Notes: generated by a model not told the origin, from the sequence alone. Shown: positions 1-9,246, counted from the stretch's first letter. The stretch is DNA of 17,750 nucleotides from an uncultured beta proteobacterium (GCA_903870955.1 CAIQEX010000349.1:1-17750); one strand, 5' to 3'. Translations and numbers: made by a program.

Positions 1-1
1 G

Positions 2-1717
2 GCCGTACGCGAGAAACGCCGCGCACTGGGCGTGCGCCCGGTGTACAAGCGTGTGGACACCTGTGCGGCCGAGTTCGCCAGCAACACCGCCTACCTGTAT
101 TCCACCTACGAAGCCGAGGGTGCGGAATGCGAGGCGCAACCTACCGACAAGAAGAAGATCATGGTGCTGGGCGGTGGGCCGAACCGCATTGGTCAGGGTA
201 TTGAGTTTGATTACTGCTGCGTACATGCTGCGCTGGCCATGCGCGAAGATGGTTACGAGACCATCATGGTCAACTGCAACCCGGAGACCGTATCAACCGA
301 CTACGACACTTCCGACCGCCTGTACTTCGAGCCTTTGACGCTGGAGGATGTGCTGGAAATCGTCGACAAGGAAAAGCCCTTTGGCGTGATCGTGCAGTAT
401 GGCGGTCAGACACCTTTGAAGCTGGCGCTGGATCTGGAAGCCAATGGCGTGCCCATCATTGGAACCTCGCCCGACATGATTGACGCGGCCGAAGACCGGG
501 AGCGTTTTCAGAAGTTACTGCATGAACTCAAACTGCGCCAACCACCGAACGCCACGGCCCGTACCGAGCCAGAAGCGCTCGAAAAAGCAGCTGCGTTGGG
601 TTATCCCCTGGTGGTGCGCCCGAGCTATGTGCTGGGCGGTCGCGCCATGGAAATCGTGCACGAGCAGCGCGATCTGGAGCGCTACATGCGTGAGGCCGTC
701 AAGGTCAGCCACGACTCACCCGTGCTGTTGGACCGATTTTTGAACGACGCCATCGAATGCGATGTGGACTGTATTCGTGACTCCACAGGTGCCACCTTCA
801 TTGGTGGTGTGATGGAGCACATCGAGCAGGCCGGCGTGCACAGTGGTGACTCGGCTTGCTCGCTACCTCCCTACTCGTTGTCGAAAGATACGGTCGATGA
901 GATCAAGCGCCAGTCCGCCGCGATGGCCGGCGCACTGAATGTGGTGGGCCTGATGAATGTGCAGTTTGCCATCCAGAATGTGGACGGCAAGGACATCATT
1001 TTTGTGCTGGAAGTGAACCCGCGAGCCAGCCGCACGGTGCCTTTCGTGAGCAAGGCGACCGGTATCCAGTTGGCCAAGGTGGCCGCGCGATGCATGGCCG
1101 GTCAGACCTTGGCGAGCCAGGGCATTGGCAAGGAAGTGACGCCGCCGTACTTCAGCGTCAAGGAAGCCGTGTTCCCGTTTGTGAAGTTCCCTGGCGTAGA
1201 CACTATTTTGGGGCCGGAAATGAAATCTACCGGCGAAGTCATGGGGGTCGGTAAGACCTTTGGCGAAGCGTTTGTGAAGTCCCAGATTGGTGCCGGTGCC
1301 AAACTGCCACGCAGTGGTCGTGCCTTCATCTCGGTCAAGCAAAGCGACAAACCGCGTGCCGTGGAAGTGGCCCGTGGTCTGGTTGCGATGGGCTTTGAAG
1401 TGGTGGCGACCAAGGGCACGGCGTCCACCATCAACGCCGGTGGAGTTGCCTGTGGAGTGGTCAACAAGGTCACTGAAGGTCGGCCACACATTGTCGACAT
1501 GATCAAGAATGAGGAAATCGCACTGGTCATCAACACAGTGGAAGAGCGTCGCAACGCGATTGTGGATTCGCGCCACATCCGCACATCGGCGTTGCTGGCC
1601 CGCGTTACCACCTACACCACGATTGCTGGCGCTGAGGCGGCTGTGGAAGGCATGAAATACCTGGACAACCTGAGCGTGATCTCGGTGCAGGAAATGCACG
1701 CACAACTCACTGCCTAA
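2..1717 (+). CDS. carB: Carbamoyl-phosphate synthase large subunit, C-terminal half (partial at window edge)
   Basis: CarB makes carbamoyl phosphate from ammonia (delivered by CarA), bicarbonate and two ATP, feeding pyrimidine and arginine synthesis in the cytoplasm. The reading frame is open from base 2, so the gene begins outside the window; 571 residues remain of a family length near 1,080. Visible parts are the start of the second (carbamate kinase) half with [15 protein letters not shown] near fragment residues 57-71, the ATP-grasp domain with [12 protein letters not shown], and [16 protein letters not shown] near 335-350. The last ~130 residues form the MGS-like allosteric domain, with [19 protein letters not shown] and VATKGTAS. 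The stop is TAA. greA starts 37 bases downstream, so co-transcription is likely. The family assignment is certain; only the N-terminal half is unseen. The GTG at 32 is an internal valine, not a start. Confidence 0.98.
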   Translation, partial: AVREKRRALGVRPVYKRVDTCAAEFASNTAYLYSTYEAEGAECEAQPTDKKKIMVLGGGPNRIGQGIEFDYCCVHAALAMREDGYETIMVNCNPETVSTDYDTSDRLYFEPLTLEDVLEIVDKEKPFGVIVQYGGQTPLKLALDLEANGVPIIGTSPDMIDAAEDRERFQKLLHELKLRQPPNATARTEPEALEKAAALGYPLVVRPSYVLGGRAMEIVHEQRDLERYMREAVKVSHDSPVLLDRFLNDAIECDVDCIRDSTGATFIGGVMEHIEQAGVHSGDSACSLPPYSLSKDTVDEIKRQSAAMAGALNVVGLMNVQFAIQNVDGKDIIFVLEVNPRASRTVPFVSKATGIQLAKVAARCMAGQTLASQGIGKEVTPPYFSVKEAVFPFVKFPGVDTILGPEMKSTGEVMGVGKTFGEAFVKSQIGAGAKLPRSGRAFISVKQSDKPRAVEVARGLVAMGFEVVATKGTASTINAGGVACGVVNKVTEGRPHIVDMIKNEEIALVINTVEERRNAIVDSRHIRTSALLARVTTYTTIAGAEAAVEGMKYLDNLSVISVQEMHAQLTA

Positions 1718-1754
1718 ATCGGTATCATTCGCCCTTCAATTTTTAGAACTATCC

Positions 1755-2231
1755 ATGGCTACTATTCCAATAACCAAACGCGGCGCTGAAAAGCTCAAGG
1801 CCGAGTTGCACAAGCTCAAGACGGTGGATCGCCCCTGGGTGATCAACGCCATTTCCGAGGCGCGCGCTCAGGGTGACCTGAGTGAAAACGCAGAATACGA
1901 TGCCGCCAAAGACCGTCAAGGATTCGTCGAAGGCCGTATTCAGGAAATTGACGGCAAGTTGTCTGCCGCCCAGATCATTGACCCCTCTGAACTGGATGCG
2001 GGTGGCCGAGTGGTTTTTGGCTCTACCGTGGAGCTCGAAGAGGAAGAAACGGGCGAGCGCGTGAAGTACCAGATCGTGGGCGAAGACGAGGCCGACCTAA
2101 AGCTTGGACTGGTCAACATCAGTTCACCGATTGCACGCGCGTTGATTGGCAAGGAAGAGGGCGATACAGCCGTGGTACAGGCGCCCGGTGGCCTGAAATC
2201 TTACGAAATTGTGGCGGTGCATTACATCTGA
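1755..2231 (+). CDS. greA: Transcription elongation factor GreA
   Basis: GreA enters the secondary channel of RNA polymerase and stimulates cleavage of backtracked transcripts. The 158-residue product has the usual family length. The N-terminal coiled-coil runs about residues 5-75; at its tip the [14 protein letters not shown] motif gives the acidic residues D41 and E44 that coordinate the catalytic magnesium in the family. The C-terminal FKBP-like domain spans about 82-158 ([29 protein letters not shown]). The ATG at 1755 gives the canonical N-terminus [14 protein letters not shown]; no strong Shine-Dalgarno is seen ahead of it. The TGA overlaps the ATG of the next gene by one base (TGATG), which suggests translational coupling. 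A carB-greA order is common in betaproteobacteria. Confidence 0.98.
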   Translation: MATIPITKRGAEKLKAELHKLKTVDRPWVINAISEARAQGDLSENAEYDAAKDRQGFVEGRIQEIDGKLSAAQIIDPSELDAGGRVVFGSTVELEEEETGERVKYQIVGEDEADLKLGLVNISSPIARALIGKEEGDTAVVQAPGGLKSYEIVAVHYI

Positions 2232-2683
2232 TGGGCAACTCGACCAAGTTGCGCAGCCTTCCGCTTTGGTTGGCTGCAGCCTGGGCCATGAGCCTCACGA
2301 CCCTGGGGTTCTTCGTGGTTCCCATGTTGTTCGCGAATTTGCCCTCGCCAGCGCTCGCAGGTGGCATGGCGGCCAAGTTGTTCACCGCTCAGACGGGTAT
2401 TTCGACAGTCTGTGCGTTGGTTTTATTGATGACCTTTCGGTCGGAAAAGCTGTCACCCAGCGCCCATGCCATTCCGTCTTGCACGATGCTGGCCTTGGCC
2501 GGAGCGTTGCTGGCTTTGCTGGTGGAGTATGGGGTATCACCACATATCATCGCTCGTGACAATCTGGCCTTGTGGCACAGTCTTGGCAGCGTGATGTATT
2601 TTGCGCAGTGGGTGTGCGCGTTGCTGGTATTTGGAAAGCTGGCCAATGCTGCTTCAGCATTGCCAGCCCGTCTGGATGTTTAA
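2231..2683 (+). CDS. DUF4149 family integral membrane protein
   Basis: This is a 150-residue hydrophobic protein of unknown function, recognised as DUF4149-like (related to the TMEM205 fold) by length, four predicted membrane segments and its place beside greA. Approximate segments are residues 12-34 (LPLWLAAAWAMSLTTLGFFV), 52-68, 86-100 and 114-134. The short N-terminus is basic (KLRS). The start overlaps the greA stop by one base, so it is probably translated from the greA message. The TAA stop at 2681-2683 lies inside a TTAA that also gives the stop of convergent yhbY. No enzymatic motif is visible and its biological role is not known to me. The family name is from recognition, not a search. 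Confidence 0.85.
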   Translation: MGNSTKLRSLPLWLAAAWAMSLTTLGFFVVPMLFANLPSPALAGGMAAKLFTAQTGISTVCALVLLMTFRSEKLSPSAHAIPSCTMLALAGALLALLVEYGVSPHIIARDNLALWHSLGSVMYFAQWVCALLVFGKLANAASALPARLDV

Positions 2684-3165
2684 GTCTGGCTGCGTTTCTT
2701 TACGCTGACCTTGTTTTTGGGTTTTGCGCGGCGCACATTGCCACCGGCGGTTAGACGCTGGTTGCCCAGTACCCGCAGGGTTTTGACTTCAGGGCGCTGG
2801 CCAGCACGTTTGCTGTATTTCAAGACCTTGAAGTCGCGCGGTCCGGCCATCCTGTCTTCATCAACCGGGCGTTCTTTCTCCGCCTTTTCTGGCATCGGAC
2901 GCCAGAGCACCAGCAGTTTTCCAATGTGCTGGATGGGAGCCGCACTCAGGTCGCCGCTGAGTTGTTGGAACATGGTTTCACGGGCAACGCGGTCGTCTGA
3001 AAACACGCGTACTTTGATCAGGCCATGGGCGTTGAGGGCAGCGTCGACTTCCTTGATGACGTTGACAGTAAGGCCATCGCCACCCACCATGACGACGGGA
3101 TCAAGATGATGGGCCTCGGCGCGGTGGGCCTTGCGCTGGGCTGGAGAGAGTTGAATTTGGGGCAT
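2680..3165 (-). CDS. yhbY: YhbY family RNA-binding protein (CRM domain) with basic C-terminal extension
   Basis: YhbY-type proteins bind pre-50S ribosomal particles through a CRM domain. The domain occupies about residues 4-92: [16 protein letters not shown] at the start, the loop motif VGGDGLT at 27-33, a KVRVFSDDR strand, and the closing [11 protein letters not shown] start at 3165 ([10 protein letters not shown]), because 30 further in-frame upstream codons read as a hydrophobic stretch with no family similarity and would run through the start region of rlmE. An SD-like AGGGG lies 11 bases ahead. The 161-residue product is longer than the ~97-residue E. coli protein. The extra ~65 residues are rich in Lys/Arg ([28 protein letters not shown]), suggesting extra RNA contact. 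It is divergent from rlmE with 31 bp between starts, and both products act on the 50S subunit. Confidence 0.93.
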   Translation of the reverse strand: MPQIQLSPAQRKAHRAEAHHLDPVVMVGGDGLTVNVIKEVDAALNAHGLIKVRVFSDDRVARETMFQQLSGDLSAAPIQHIGKLLVLWRPMPEKAEKERPVDEDRMAGPRDFKVLKYSKRAGQRPEVKTLRVLGNQRLTAGGNVRRAKPKNKVSVKKRSQT

Positions 3166-3196
3166 GTGGGTATTATCCCCTGCGAACAGAAAGTTT

Positions 3197-3853
3197 ATGA
3201 AAACCAAGACAAATAGCAAAAAGGTCAATAAGGCCTGGTTGCACGACCACATCAATGACCCCTACGTCAAACTGGCGGCACGGGAGGGCTATCGCGCACG
3301 CGCGGCGTACAAACTGAAGGAAATTGACGAGACCCTGCATCTGATCAAACCCGGGCAACTGGTGGTGGACCTGGGCTCAACGCCGGGTGCGTGGAGCCAG
3401 TATTTGCGCCGACGCATGTCGCCAGACGGCGCCGCAGTGGGAGAACTGAACGGCACCATCATTGCGTTGGACCTGCTTCCCATGGAGCCTATTGAAGGTG
3501 TTAACTTCATTCAGGGTGACTTCCGCGAAGGTGATGTGTTGGCGTTGCTGGAGACCGCTTTGGGCGGTCGGCAGGCCGACGTTGTGGTGTCCGACATGGC
3601 GCCCAATCTGTCGGGTATCCATTCGGCAGATGCGGCACGGGTCGAGTACCTGATTGAATTGGCGATTGAATTCGCACAAAACCATATGAAACCGCAGGGT
3701 GCTTTGGTTGCCAAGGTGTTTCATGGTGGCAGTTACAACGACGTCGTGCAACGTTTCAAGAGCGCATTTACATCTGTAAAACCCTTTAAGCCCAAGGCTT
3801 CCCGTGACCGATCGTCCGAAACTTTTCTGATCGGCGTGGGTTTGAGGAATTAA
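3197..3853 (+). CDS. rlmE: 23S rRNA 2'-O-ribose U2552 methyltransferase RlmE (FtsJ/RrmJ)
   Basis: RlmE methylates the ribose 2'-O of U2552 in the 23S rRNA A-loop using S-adenosylmethionine, late in 50S assembly. The 218-residue product begins [18 protein letters not shown]. The SAM-binding motif is [15 protein letters not shown] at 56-70. The four catalytic residues of the family can be placed: K39 (YKLKEIDE), D133 (VVSDMAPN), K173 (VAKVFHGGS) and E208 (RSSETFLIG). Compared with E. coli (209 aa) there is an insertion around VGELNGT (81-87). An in-frame ATG at 3164 exists, but it overlaps the yhbY start codon and adds non-conserved residues, so I chose 3197. rlmE followed by ftsH is the conserved order also seen in E. 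coli. Confidence 0.97.
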   Translation: MKTKTNSKKVNKAWLHDHINDPYVKLAAREGYRARAAYKLKEIDETLHLIKPGQLVVDLGSTPGAWSQYLRRRMSPDGAAVGELNGTIIALDLLPMEPIEGVNFIQGDFREGDVLALLETALGGRQADVVVSDMAPNLSGIHSADAARVEYLIELAIEFAQNHMKPQGALVAKVFHGGSYNDVVQRFKSAFTSVKPFKPKASRDRSSETFLIGVGLRN

Positions 3854-3921
3854 TGGCAACGATGTGTATCAATTCCCTGCAGTTTATGTGGCCGGAAGCT
3901 CGAAAATACCGTGCTGGTTGA

Positions 3922-3950
3922 CTTGAAACGCCTAAAATGGATACCAAGTA
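3922..3950 (+). promoter_or_regulatory. Candidate sigma-32 (heat-shock) promoter of ftsH
   Basis: CTTGAAA at 3922-3928 matches the RpoH -35 consensus exactly. After a 13-base spacer comes TACCAAGTA at 3942-3950, which matches about five of the eight defined positions of the CCCCATnTA -10 element. The site lies about 50 bases upstream of the ftsH start. FtsH is a heat-shock gene in E. coli and degrades sigma-32 there, so this placement is biologically sensible. The -10 is imperfect, so this remains a prediction. An overlapping sigma-70-like TTGACT (3918-3923) has no convincing partner. Confidence 0.5.
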
Positions 3951-4001
3951 GGCGCTGCAGGCCTTTGCCTACATTCTTTTGCGTCCTTTTTGGAGCTTCG
4001 T

Positions 4002-5918
4002 TTGAATAATCAGTGGTTTTCGAAAATTGCAGTTTGGTTGGTGATCGCACTGGTGCTGTTCACCGTTTTCAAACAATTTGACACGCGCGGGTCTGTTGGC
4101 GCAGGCACGCTGGGTTATTCCGACTTTTTGGAAGAAGTTCGCAATAAGCACATCAAGAGCGCAGTGATTCAGGAGGGCCAGGGCGGCACCGAGATCATTG
4201 CCGTGACCACCGATGATCGCCGCGTCAAGACCACCGCCACCTATCTGGATCGTGGTCTGGTTGGTGACCTGATCAACAACGGCGTCAAATTTGACGTCAA
4301 GGCGCGCGAAGAAGGTTCTCTGTTGATGACCCTGCTCGTCAGTTGGGGGCCCATGCTGCTGTTGATCGGTGTCTGGGTCTACTTCATGCGCCAGATGCAG
4401 GGTGGCGGTAAAGGCGGGGCTTTCAGTTTCGGAAAAAGCAAAGCTCGCCTGCTGGATGAGGCGACCAACACCGTGACTTTTGCAGATGTGGCCGGTTGCG
4501 ATGAGGCCAAGGAAGAAGTCAAGGAAGTTGTGGACTTTCTGAAAGACCCGGCCAAATTCCAAAAACTAGGTGGCCGAATTCCCCGTGGCCTGTTGCTGGT
4601 GGGGCCACCTGGAACGGGCAAGACCCTATTGGCTAAATCCATTGCGGGCGAGGCCAAGGTTCCATTTTTCAGTATCTCCGGTTCTGACTTTGTGGAAATG
4701 TTTGTAGGCGTGGGCGCTTCCCGTGTCCGCGATATGTTTGACAACGCCAAAAAGAACGCACCGTGCATCATCTTCATCGATGAAATTGATGCGGTTGGTC
4801 GCCAACGTGGTGCTGGCCTGGGTGGCGGCAATGACGAACGCGAACAAACCCTGAATCAGATGCTGGTGGAGATGGATGGTTTTGAGACCAACGTGGGTGT
4901 GATTGTGGTGGCTGCCACCAACCGTCCGGATATTCTGGATTCCGCACTTTTGCGTCCGGGTCGCTTTGACCGTCAGGTCTATGTCACCCTGCCCGATATT
5001 CGTGGCCGCGAGCAAATTCTGAACGTCCACATGCGCAAAGTTCCGTTGGGACAGGACGTTAGCCCCAGCGTTATCGCACGCGGAACACCTGGCATGAGTG
5101 GCGCTGACTTGGCTAATCTGTGCAATGAAGCCGCACTGATGGCGGCGCGTCGCAACGCGCGGCTGGTAGACATGCAGGATTTTGAAAAGGCCAAGGACAA
5201 AATCCTGATGGGGCCTGAACGCAAGAGCATGGTGATGCCGGAAGGTGAGCGCCGCAATACGGCCTACCACGAGTCTGGTCATGCACTGATTGGCAAAATG
5301 CTACCCAAGTGCGATCCCGTGCACAAGGTCACCATTATTCCCCGTGGCCGTGCGCTCGGCGTAACGATGAGTCTGCCATCCCAGGATCGTTATAGCTATG
5401 ACAGTGAATACATGCTGAACCAAATCAGCATGCTGTTTGGTGGCCGTATTGCTGAAGAAGTGTTCATGAAGCAGATGACCACGGGTGCCAGCAACGACTT
5501 TGAGCGTGCCACCCACATTGCGCGTGACATGGTGACGCGTTATGGCATGACAGATGCCTTGGGACCCATGGTTTACGCGGAAAACGAAGGTGAAGTGTTC
5601 CTGGGTCGGTCGGTTACCAAGACCACAACCATGAGCGAGCAGACCATGCAGAAGGTCGACGCCGAGGTGCGCCGCATTATCGATCAGCAGTACGCAGAAG
5701 CCCGCAAACTGATCGAGGACAATCAGGACAAGATGCATGCGATGGCCAAGGCTTTGCTGGAGTGGGAAACCATTGACAGTGACCAACTCGACGACATCAT
5801 GGCGGGTAAGGAGCCGCGTCCGCCAAAGGACTGGACACCGCGAACCCCAAGTTCGGGTGGTGGAAGTGATGGCGGTGCGCCAGCAGTGTCCATTGACCCT
5901 GCCCCCACGGTGGCCTGA
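4002..5918 (+). CDS. ftsH: ATP-dependent zinc metalloprotease FtsH
   Basis: FtsH is a membrane-anchored hexameric AAA+ protease that extracts and degrades membrane and regulatory proteins. I start at the TTG at 4002 ([12 protein letters not shown]), because GGAG at 3992-3995 sits six bases ahead; another TTG at 3990 is in frame but lacks an SD. The 638-residue product has TM1 at ~8-23, a periplasmic segment, and TM2 at ~108-128. In the AAA module, Walker A is GPPGTGKT at 201-208, Walker B is IIFIDE at 256-261, and the second region of homology with arginine fingers is [19 protein letters not shown] at 305-323. The zinc site is HESGH at 423-427 with the third ligand D499 (GASNDF). The C-terminus is a Pro/Gly/Ser-rich tail from ~604. 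A candidate sigma-32 promoter lies upstream and a strong terminator downstream. Confidence 0.98.
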   Translation: MNNQWFSKIAVWLVIALVLFTVFKQFDTRGSVGAGTLGYSDFLEEVRNKHIKSAVIQEGQGGTEIIAVTTDDRRVKTTATYLDRGLVGDLINNGVKFDVKAREEGSLLMTLLVSWGPMLLLIGVWVYFMRQMQGGGKGGAFSFGKSKARLLDEATNTVTFADVAGCDEAKEEVKEVVDFLKDPAKFQKLGGRIPRGLLLVGPPGTGKTLLAKSIAGEAKVPFFSISGSDFVEMFVGVGASRVRDMFDNAKKNAPCIIFIDEIDAVGRQRGAGLGGGNDEREQTLNQMLVEMDGFETNVGVIVVAATNRPDILDSALLRPGRFDRQVYVTLPDIRGREQILNVHMRKVPLGQDVSPSVIARGTPGMSGADLANLCNEAALMAARRNARLVDMQDFEKAKDKILMGPERKSMVMPEGERRNTAYHESGHALIGKMLPKCDPVHKVTIIPRGRALGVTMSLPSQDRYSYDSEYMLNQISMLFGGRIAEEVFMKQMTTGASNDFERATHIARDMVTRYGMTDALGPMVYAENEGEVFLGRSVTKTTTMSEQTMQKVDAEVRRIIDQQYAEARKLIEDNQDKMHAMAKALLEWETIDSDQLDDIMAGKEPRPPKDWTPRTPSSGGGSDGGAPAVSIDPAPTVA

Positions 5919-5966
5919 CCTAGGCCACCTTCTGACGGTCAAGCGAGATTCAATGCTGGATCTTTC

Positions 5967-5992
5967 AACGGGGCGAAGGCCCCGTTTTCTTT
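5967..5992 (+). terminator. Rho-independent terminator after ftsH
   Basis: A perfect six-base-pair G/C stem (CGGGGC at 5969-5974 with GCCCCG at 5979-5984) encloses a GAAG loop. Flanking A/T pairs extend it, and the T-rich tract TTTTCTTT (5985-5992) follows. It sits 49 bases past the ftsH stop and separates ftsH transcription from folP. Confidence 0.92.
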
Positions 5993-6030
5993 GCTGAGTC
6001 TCAACTCCATTTTTTGAACGATTAAGTCCC

Positions 6031-6915
6031 ATGTATTGGCAAACTTCGCGTTTCCAGGTCGACTTGTCCAGACCCAAAGTCATGGGCATCGTAAACGTCA
6101 CGCCGGATTCATTTTCGGATGGCGGCCGATACGCTTCGCGTGACGCTGCAATTGCCCATTGCGACCAACTCGTCAAGGAAGGCGCAGACCTGCTCGACAT
6201 TGGAGGCGAGTCGTCCCGCCCTGGGGCGCCTTCCGTATCTCAAGAGGAAGAGCTGGCACGCGTGTTGCCAGTGTTGCGCCATGCAGTGACACTCGGCGTG
6301 CCGGTTTCTTTGGACACTTACAAGCCGCATGTCATGCAGGTTGCACTTGATATGGGCGTCGACATCATTAATGACATCTGGGCTTTGCGTTGGCCAGGTG
6401 ATGCCGGCGGACGCACGGGAATGCAAGTCGTTGGAATGCACCCCACATGTGGCGTCTGTCTGATGCACATGCACCGCGAACCGAAGACTATGCAGGTAGC
6501 ACCGATGGAAGGTGACGTGGTGATGCAGGTCAAAGATTTTCTATCGGTGTCTGCACTTCAACTGGTACGTTCTGGCGCGGAGCGCAAGCGAATAGCCCTG
6601 GATCCGGGCATTGGTTTTGGTAAAACAGTTCCACAAAATTTTGCCTTGCTGGCGCGCCAGGCCGAGCTTTTAGCGCTTGGCTTTCCCATACTGGCTGGAT
6701 GGTCGCGCAAGTCTTCCCTAGCTGCCGTCACGCAAACTTCGCTAGCAGCGGTAGCCAGTATGGATGTACAAGAGCGCATGGTGCCAAGTGTCACCGCGGC
6801 TGTGCTTGCGGTACAAAACGGCGCATCAATCGTGCGGGTGCACGATGTCAGGCAGACGGTCCAAGCGCTAAAGGTTTTGGCAGCGACCCAGGCGGCAGCT
6901 AAGCAGTGCGGGTAG
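6031..6915 (+). CDS. folP: Dihydropteroate synthase FolP
   Basis: FolP condenses p-aminobenzoate with 6-hydroxymethyl-7,8-dihydropterin pyrophosphate to give 7,8-dihydropteroate in folate synthesis; it is the sulfonamide target. The 294-residue TIM-barrel protein shows the family signatures in order: VMGIVNVTPDSFSDGG (17-32), LLDIGGESSRPGA (54-66), a DTYKPHV loop (95-101), INDIWAL (113-119), LMHMHREPKTMQ (144-155), LDPGIGFGKT (190-199), GWSRKSSL (223-230) and the C-terminal VRVHDV (268-273). The ATG at 6031 has no clear SD but gives the expected distance to the first motif. It lies behind the ftsH terminator, so it needs its own promoter, which I could not identify. glmM follows after 64 bases, a widespread folP-glmM pairing. 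Confidence 0.97.
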   Translation: MYWQTSRFQVDLSRPKVMGIVNVTPDSFSDGGRYASRDAAIAHCDQLVKEGADLLDIGGESSRPGAPSVSQEEELARVLPVLRHAVTLGVPVSLDTYKPHVMQVALDMGVDIINDIWALRWPGDAGGRTGMQVVGMHPTCGVCLMHMHREPKTMQVAPMEGDVVMQVKDFLSVSALQLVRSGAERKRIALDPGIGFGKTVPQNFALLARQAELLALGFPILAGWSRKSSLAAVTQTSLAAVASMDVQERMVPSVTAAVLAVQNGASIVRVHDVRQTVQALKVLAATQAAAKQCG

Positions 6916-6979
6916 AGCCCTTCGAGGCAACGCATGGACCCCTTAACTATTTATTCGAACAAGAAGGCAGTTGAAAACT

Positions 6980-8311
6980 ATGACACGTAAGTATTTTGGG
7001 ACCGATGGAATTCGTGGAACGGTCGGACAGTCCCCGATCACCCCCGATTTTGTGTTGCGCCTTGCGCATGCGGTAGGGCACGTGCTGAAAGGCAAGGAAG
7101 AGCGTCCAACGGTATTGATCGGCAAAGACACGCGCATTTCGGGTTATATGCTGGAGAGTGCATTGGAGAGTGGTTTCAATTCGGCGGGGGTTGACGTGGT
7201 CCTGCTCGGGCCACTTCCGACGCCCGGAGTTGCATACCTAACGCGGGCGCAACGCGCCTCGTTGGGCGTGGTAATAAGCGCCAGTCACAACCCGTTTGCT
7301 GACAACGGAATTAAATTTTTTAGTGCCCAGGGTAACAAATTGCCGGATGCCTGGGAGTCGGCAGTTGAGGCGGCCGTAGAGCGGCCACCGCAATGGGTTG
7401 AGTCGGCACATTTGGGTCGCACGCGCCGTTTGGATGACGCGGCGGGGCGGTACATTGAGTTTTGTAAGAGTACTTTTGCCAATGACCTGACCTTAAAGGG
7501 TCTGAAGATCGTGGTGGATGCAGCCCACGGTGCCGCTTACCAAATTGCACCCAAGGTCTTCCATGAATTAGGTGCCGAGGTGGTATCGATAGGTTGTTCG
7601 CCTGATGGTTTGAATATCAACAAAGATGTCGGTGCGACACATCCACAGGCCCTCGTTGCGGCGGTTAAGGCACATGGCGCAGACTTTGGCATCGCACTGG
7701 ATGGAGATGCTGACAGGTTGCAACTGGTCGACAGAACGGGGCGCCTGTTCAATGGTGATGAGTTGCTTTATCTCATGGTAGGGGACCGCTTGAGGCATGG
7801 TCAAGAAGTTCCTGGTGTCGTGGGTACCCTGATGACCAATATGGCCGTTGAACTGGCAATCAAGAGTCAAGGCGTGCAATTTGTCCGCGCGCGGGTGGGT
7901 GACCGCTATGTATTGGAAGAGTTGGAAAAGAACGGTTGGAATTTGGGTGGCGAGGGTTCTGGCCATTTACTGGCACTGGACAAACACACGACAGGTGACG
8001 GGCTGGTATCTGCCTTGCAGATATTGCAGGCCTGTGTGCGATCCGGCAAGTCGATGGCTGAGTTGCTGACCGGTGTGACACTGTTTCCGCAGACGCTCAT
8101 CAATGTGCGTTTGGCTCCAGGACAAGATTGGAAATCCAACGTGGCGCTGCAAGAAGCGACAAAACAAGTAGAAACAGAATTGGGTAACGCCGGACGCGTT
8201 TTGATCCGTGCAAGCGGAACCGAACCCTTGGTGCGGGTGATGGTTGAGGCGCGGGACGCACAGCAGGCGCTTCAATGTGCAGAGCGTATCGCGAATACGC
8301 TGAAAGTTTGA
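6980..8311 (+). CDS. glmM: Phosphoglucosamine mutase GlmM
   Basis: GlmM interconverts glucosamine-6-phosphate and glucosamine-1-phosphate on the route to UDP-GlcNAc for peptidoglycan and LPS. The 443-residue product is near the E. coli length (445). Visible features are [13 protein letters not shown] (4-16), the phosphoserine loop VVISASHNP with the acceptor S102, the metal-binding DGDADR at 241-246, the sugar-binding GEGSGH at 324-329 and the phosphate-binding [12 protein letters not shown] (410-421). I chose the ATG at 6980 because it gives the family N-terminus [14 protein letters not shown] at 6971 is in frame, but the AAGAAGG upstream sits only three bases from it and 12 from the ATG. 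The stop is three bases before the next start, indicating an operon with the acetyltransferase. Confidence 0.97.
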   Translation: MTRKYFGTDGIRGTVGQSPITPDFVLRLAHAVGHVLKGKEERPTVLIGKDTRISGYMLESALESGFNSAGVDVVLLGPLPTPGVAYLTRAQRASLGVVISASHNPFADNGIKFFSAQGNKLPDAWESAVEAAVERPPQWVESAHLGRTRRLDDAAGRYIEFCKSTFANDLTLKGLKIVVDAAHGAAYQIAPKVFHELGAEVVSIGCSPDGLNINKDVGATHPQALVAAVKAHGADFGIALDGDADRLQLVDRTGRLFNGDELLYLMVGDRLRHGQEVPGVVGTLMTNMAVELAIKSQGVQFVRARVGDRYVLEELEKNGWNLGGEGSGHLLALDKHTTGDGLVSALQILQACVRSGKSMAELLTGVTLFPQTLINVRLAPGQDWKSNVALQEATKQVETELGNAGRVLIRASGTEPLVRVMVEARDAQQALQCAERIANTLKV

Positions 8312-8314
8312 CCA

Positions 8315-8821
8315 ATGAACGCGGTCAACGATATTCATATCTGCCTCGCTGACTATGCTGTTCCAGACCATGCCTTGGCATTGGTTACGGTGCTGGACGC
8401 CTATGCGCGGGATGCCATGGGTGGGGGCCAAGCGCTGAGTGAATATGTACGGTTGAACGTCGTGAATGCGTTGGCCAAGCTGCCACAGGCTTTCAGTGTC
8501 CTGGCCTTTGAAGGGTCAGGCTTCCAAAAGCCGGTCGGCTTGGTCAATTGCATGCAGGGTTTTTCAACTTTCGCTTGCAAGCCGTTGGTAAATATTCACG
8601 ACCTGGCTGTTTTGAGTGGCTATCGCGGGCAGCGCATTGCTGAACGTATGCTGGAGATGGTGGAGGCTATAGCCCGTGAACGTGGTGCCTGCAAACTGAC
8701 GCTGGAAGTACTGTCCGGAAATTCATCCGCAATGCGTCTCTATGACCGAGTTGGATTTGCCCAGTACCAACTTGACCCTGCGGCTGGAAAGGCAGAGTTT
8801 CTGCAAAAGTGGCTTGATTAG
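8315..8821 (+). CDS. GNAT family N-acetyltransferase, substrate unknown
   Basis: This is a 168-residue protein with the GNAT fold. A strand-turn (VNIHDLAVLSGYRGQRIAERML, split over residues 92-113) contains the acetyl-CoA pyrophosphate-binding motif A, RGQRIA, at 104-109. Motif B-like LEVLSGNSSAMRLYDRVGF follows at 130-148, with N136 and Y143 in the positions usual for the family. The N-terminal ~60 residues are helical and not recognisable. The gene starts three bases after the glmM stop, so it is almost surely translated from the glmM message, yet GlmM does not need it; N-acetylation of GlcN-1-P belongs to GlmU, which is a different protein. Substrate could be a small amine or a protein N-terminus; nothing in the sequence decides. 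Confidence 0.85.
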   Translation: MNAVNDIHICLADYAVPDHALALVTVLDAYARDAMGGGQALSEYVRLNVVNALAKLPQAFSVLAFEGSGFQKPVGLVNCMQGFSTFACKPLVNIHDLAVLSGYRGQRIAERMLEMVEAIARERGACKLTLEVLSGNSSAMRLYDRVGFAQYQLDPAAGKAEFLQKWLD

Positions 8822-8842
8822 TACACCAAGCCTTACTTTGAA

Positions 8843-9241
8843 TCAGTTTGGCGTTTTATCGATGACCTTGGTTTTTGCAAAGTCGTCTGGTGGCAGTTGC
8901 TCGCTGTCGGTGTAAAGCATGGAAAGCATGTAGCTTTCACCAAACTCTCCGTGGCCTACTTTGTTGAGCTGATAAGCCACTGCTGCCCAAATCAGTGCGT
9001 AGCAAACAATTGCCAGGATAACCATCAGGGACCACAGATCGAGTTCCCTTAGGCGTACACCCGGCCAATCGTACTGCGTCATGGCATAGGCAGAACCTAA
9101 AATAAGGATGGTGCAAAGTTGCGTGTACCGGGCGGCGTTTCTAACCCGGATCTTTTTAAATCCGGCCAAAATCATACCCAGCAGCGCAAAGCCGAGTGTC
9201 ATGCCCAGCAGGACGAGGCCCGCAACGTAGAGTGGTTTCAT
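8843..9241 (-). CDS. Small membrane protein of unknown function (three predicted TM helices)
   Basis: I do not recognise this 132-residue protein. It begins MKPLYVAGLVLLGMTLGFALL. Hydrophobic segments fall at about residues 4-27, 40-57 and 69-92, separated by a basic loop (FKKIRVRNAARY, a likely cytoplasmic side) and a DWPGVRLRELDLW loop. The last ~35 residues are hydrophilic and acidic (TDSEQLPPDDFAK). An AGGGA lies about 12 bases before the ATG. It is convergent with the acetyltransferase gene (21 bp apart) and divergent from ppk. A possible 38-codon ORF ends five bases before its start on the same strand. The region between it and ppk holds PhoB-like sites, so phosphate control is possible but not shown. 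Confidence 0.75.
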   Translation of the reverse strand: MKPLYVAGLVLLGMTLGFALLGMILAGFKKIRVRNAARYTQLCTILILGSAYAMTQYDWPGVRLRELDLWSLMVILAIVCYALIWAAVAYQLNKVGHGEFGESYMLSMLYTDSEQLPPDDFAKTKVIDKTPN

Positions 9242-9246
9242 AATTT

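Noticed and set aside
863..1705. Long minus-strand ORF (280 codons) inside carB
   Set aside because: It lies wholly antisense to conserved carB coding sequence and its translation is rich in His/Gln/Arg with no family signature, a typical shadow.
3948..3972. GTAGGC/GCCTAC inverted repeat as a terminator of rlmE
   Set aside because: Only six pairs with a 13-base loop and a broken T-tract; it overlaps the predicted ftsH promoter end, so it is mentioned only as context.
5301..6200. Minus-strand ORF (299 codons) across the ftsH end, terminator and folP start
   Set aside because: It runs antisense through two conserved genes and a strong terminator, and the product resembles no protein family.
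6971..6979. TTG upstream of glmM as the start
   Set aside because: It adds three residues not expected of GlmM, and the nearby AAGAAGG is too close to it; the ATG at 6980 gives the conserved [10 protein letters not shown].
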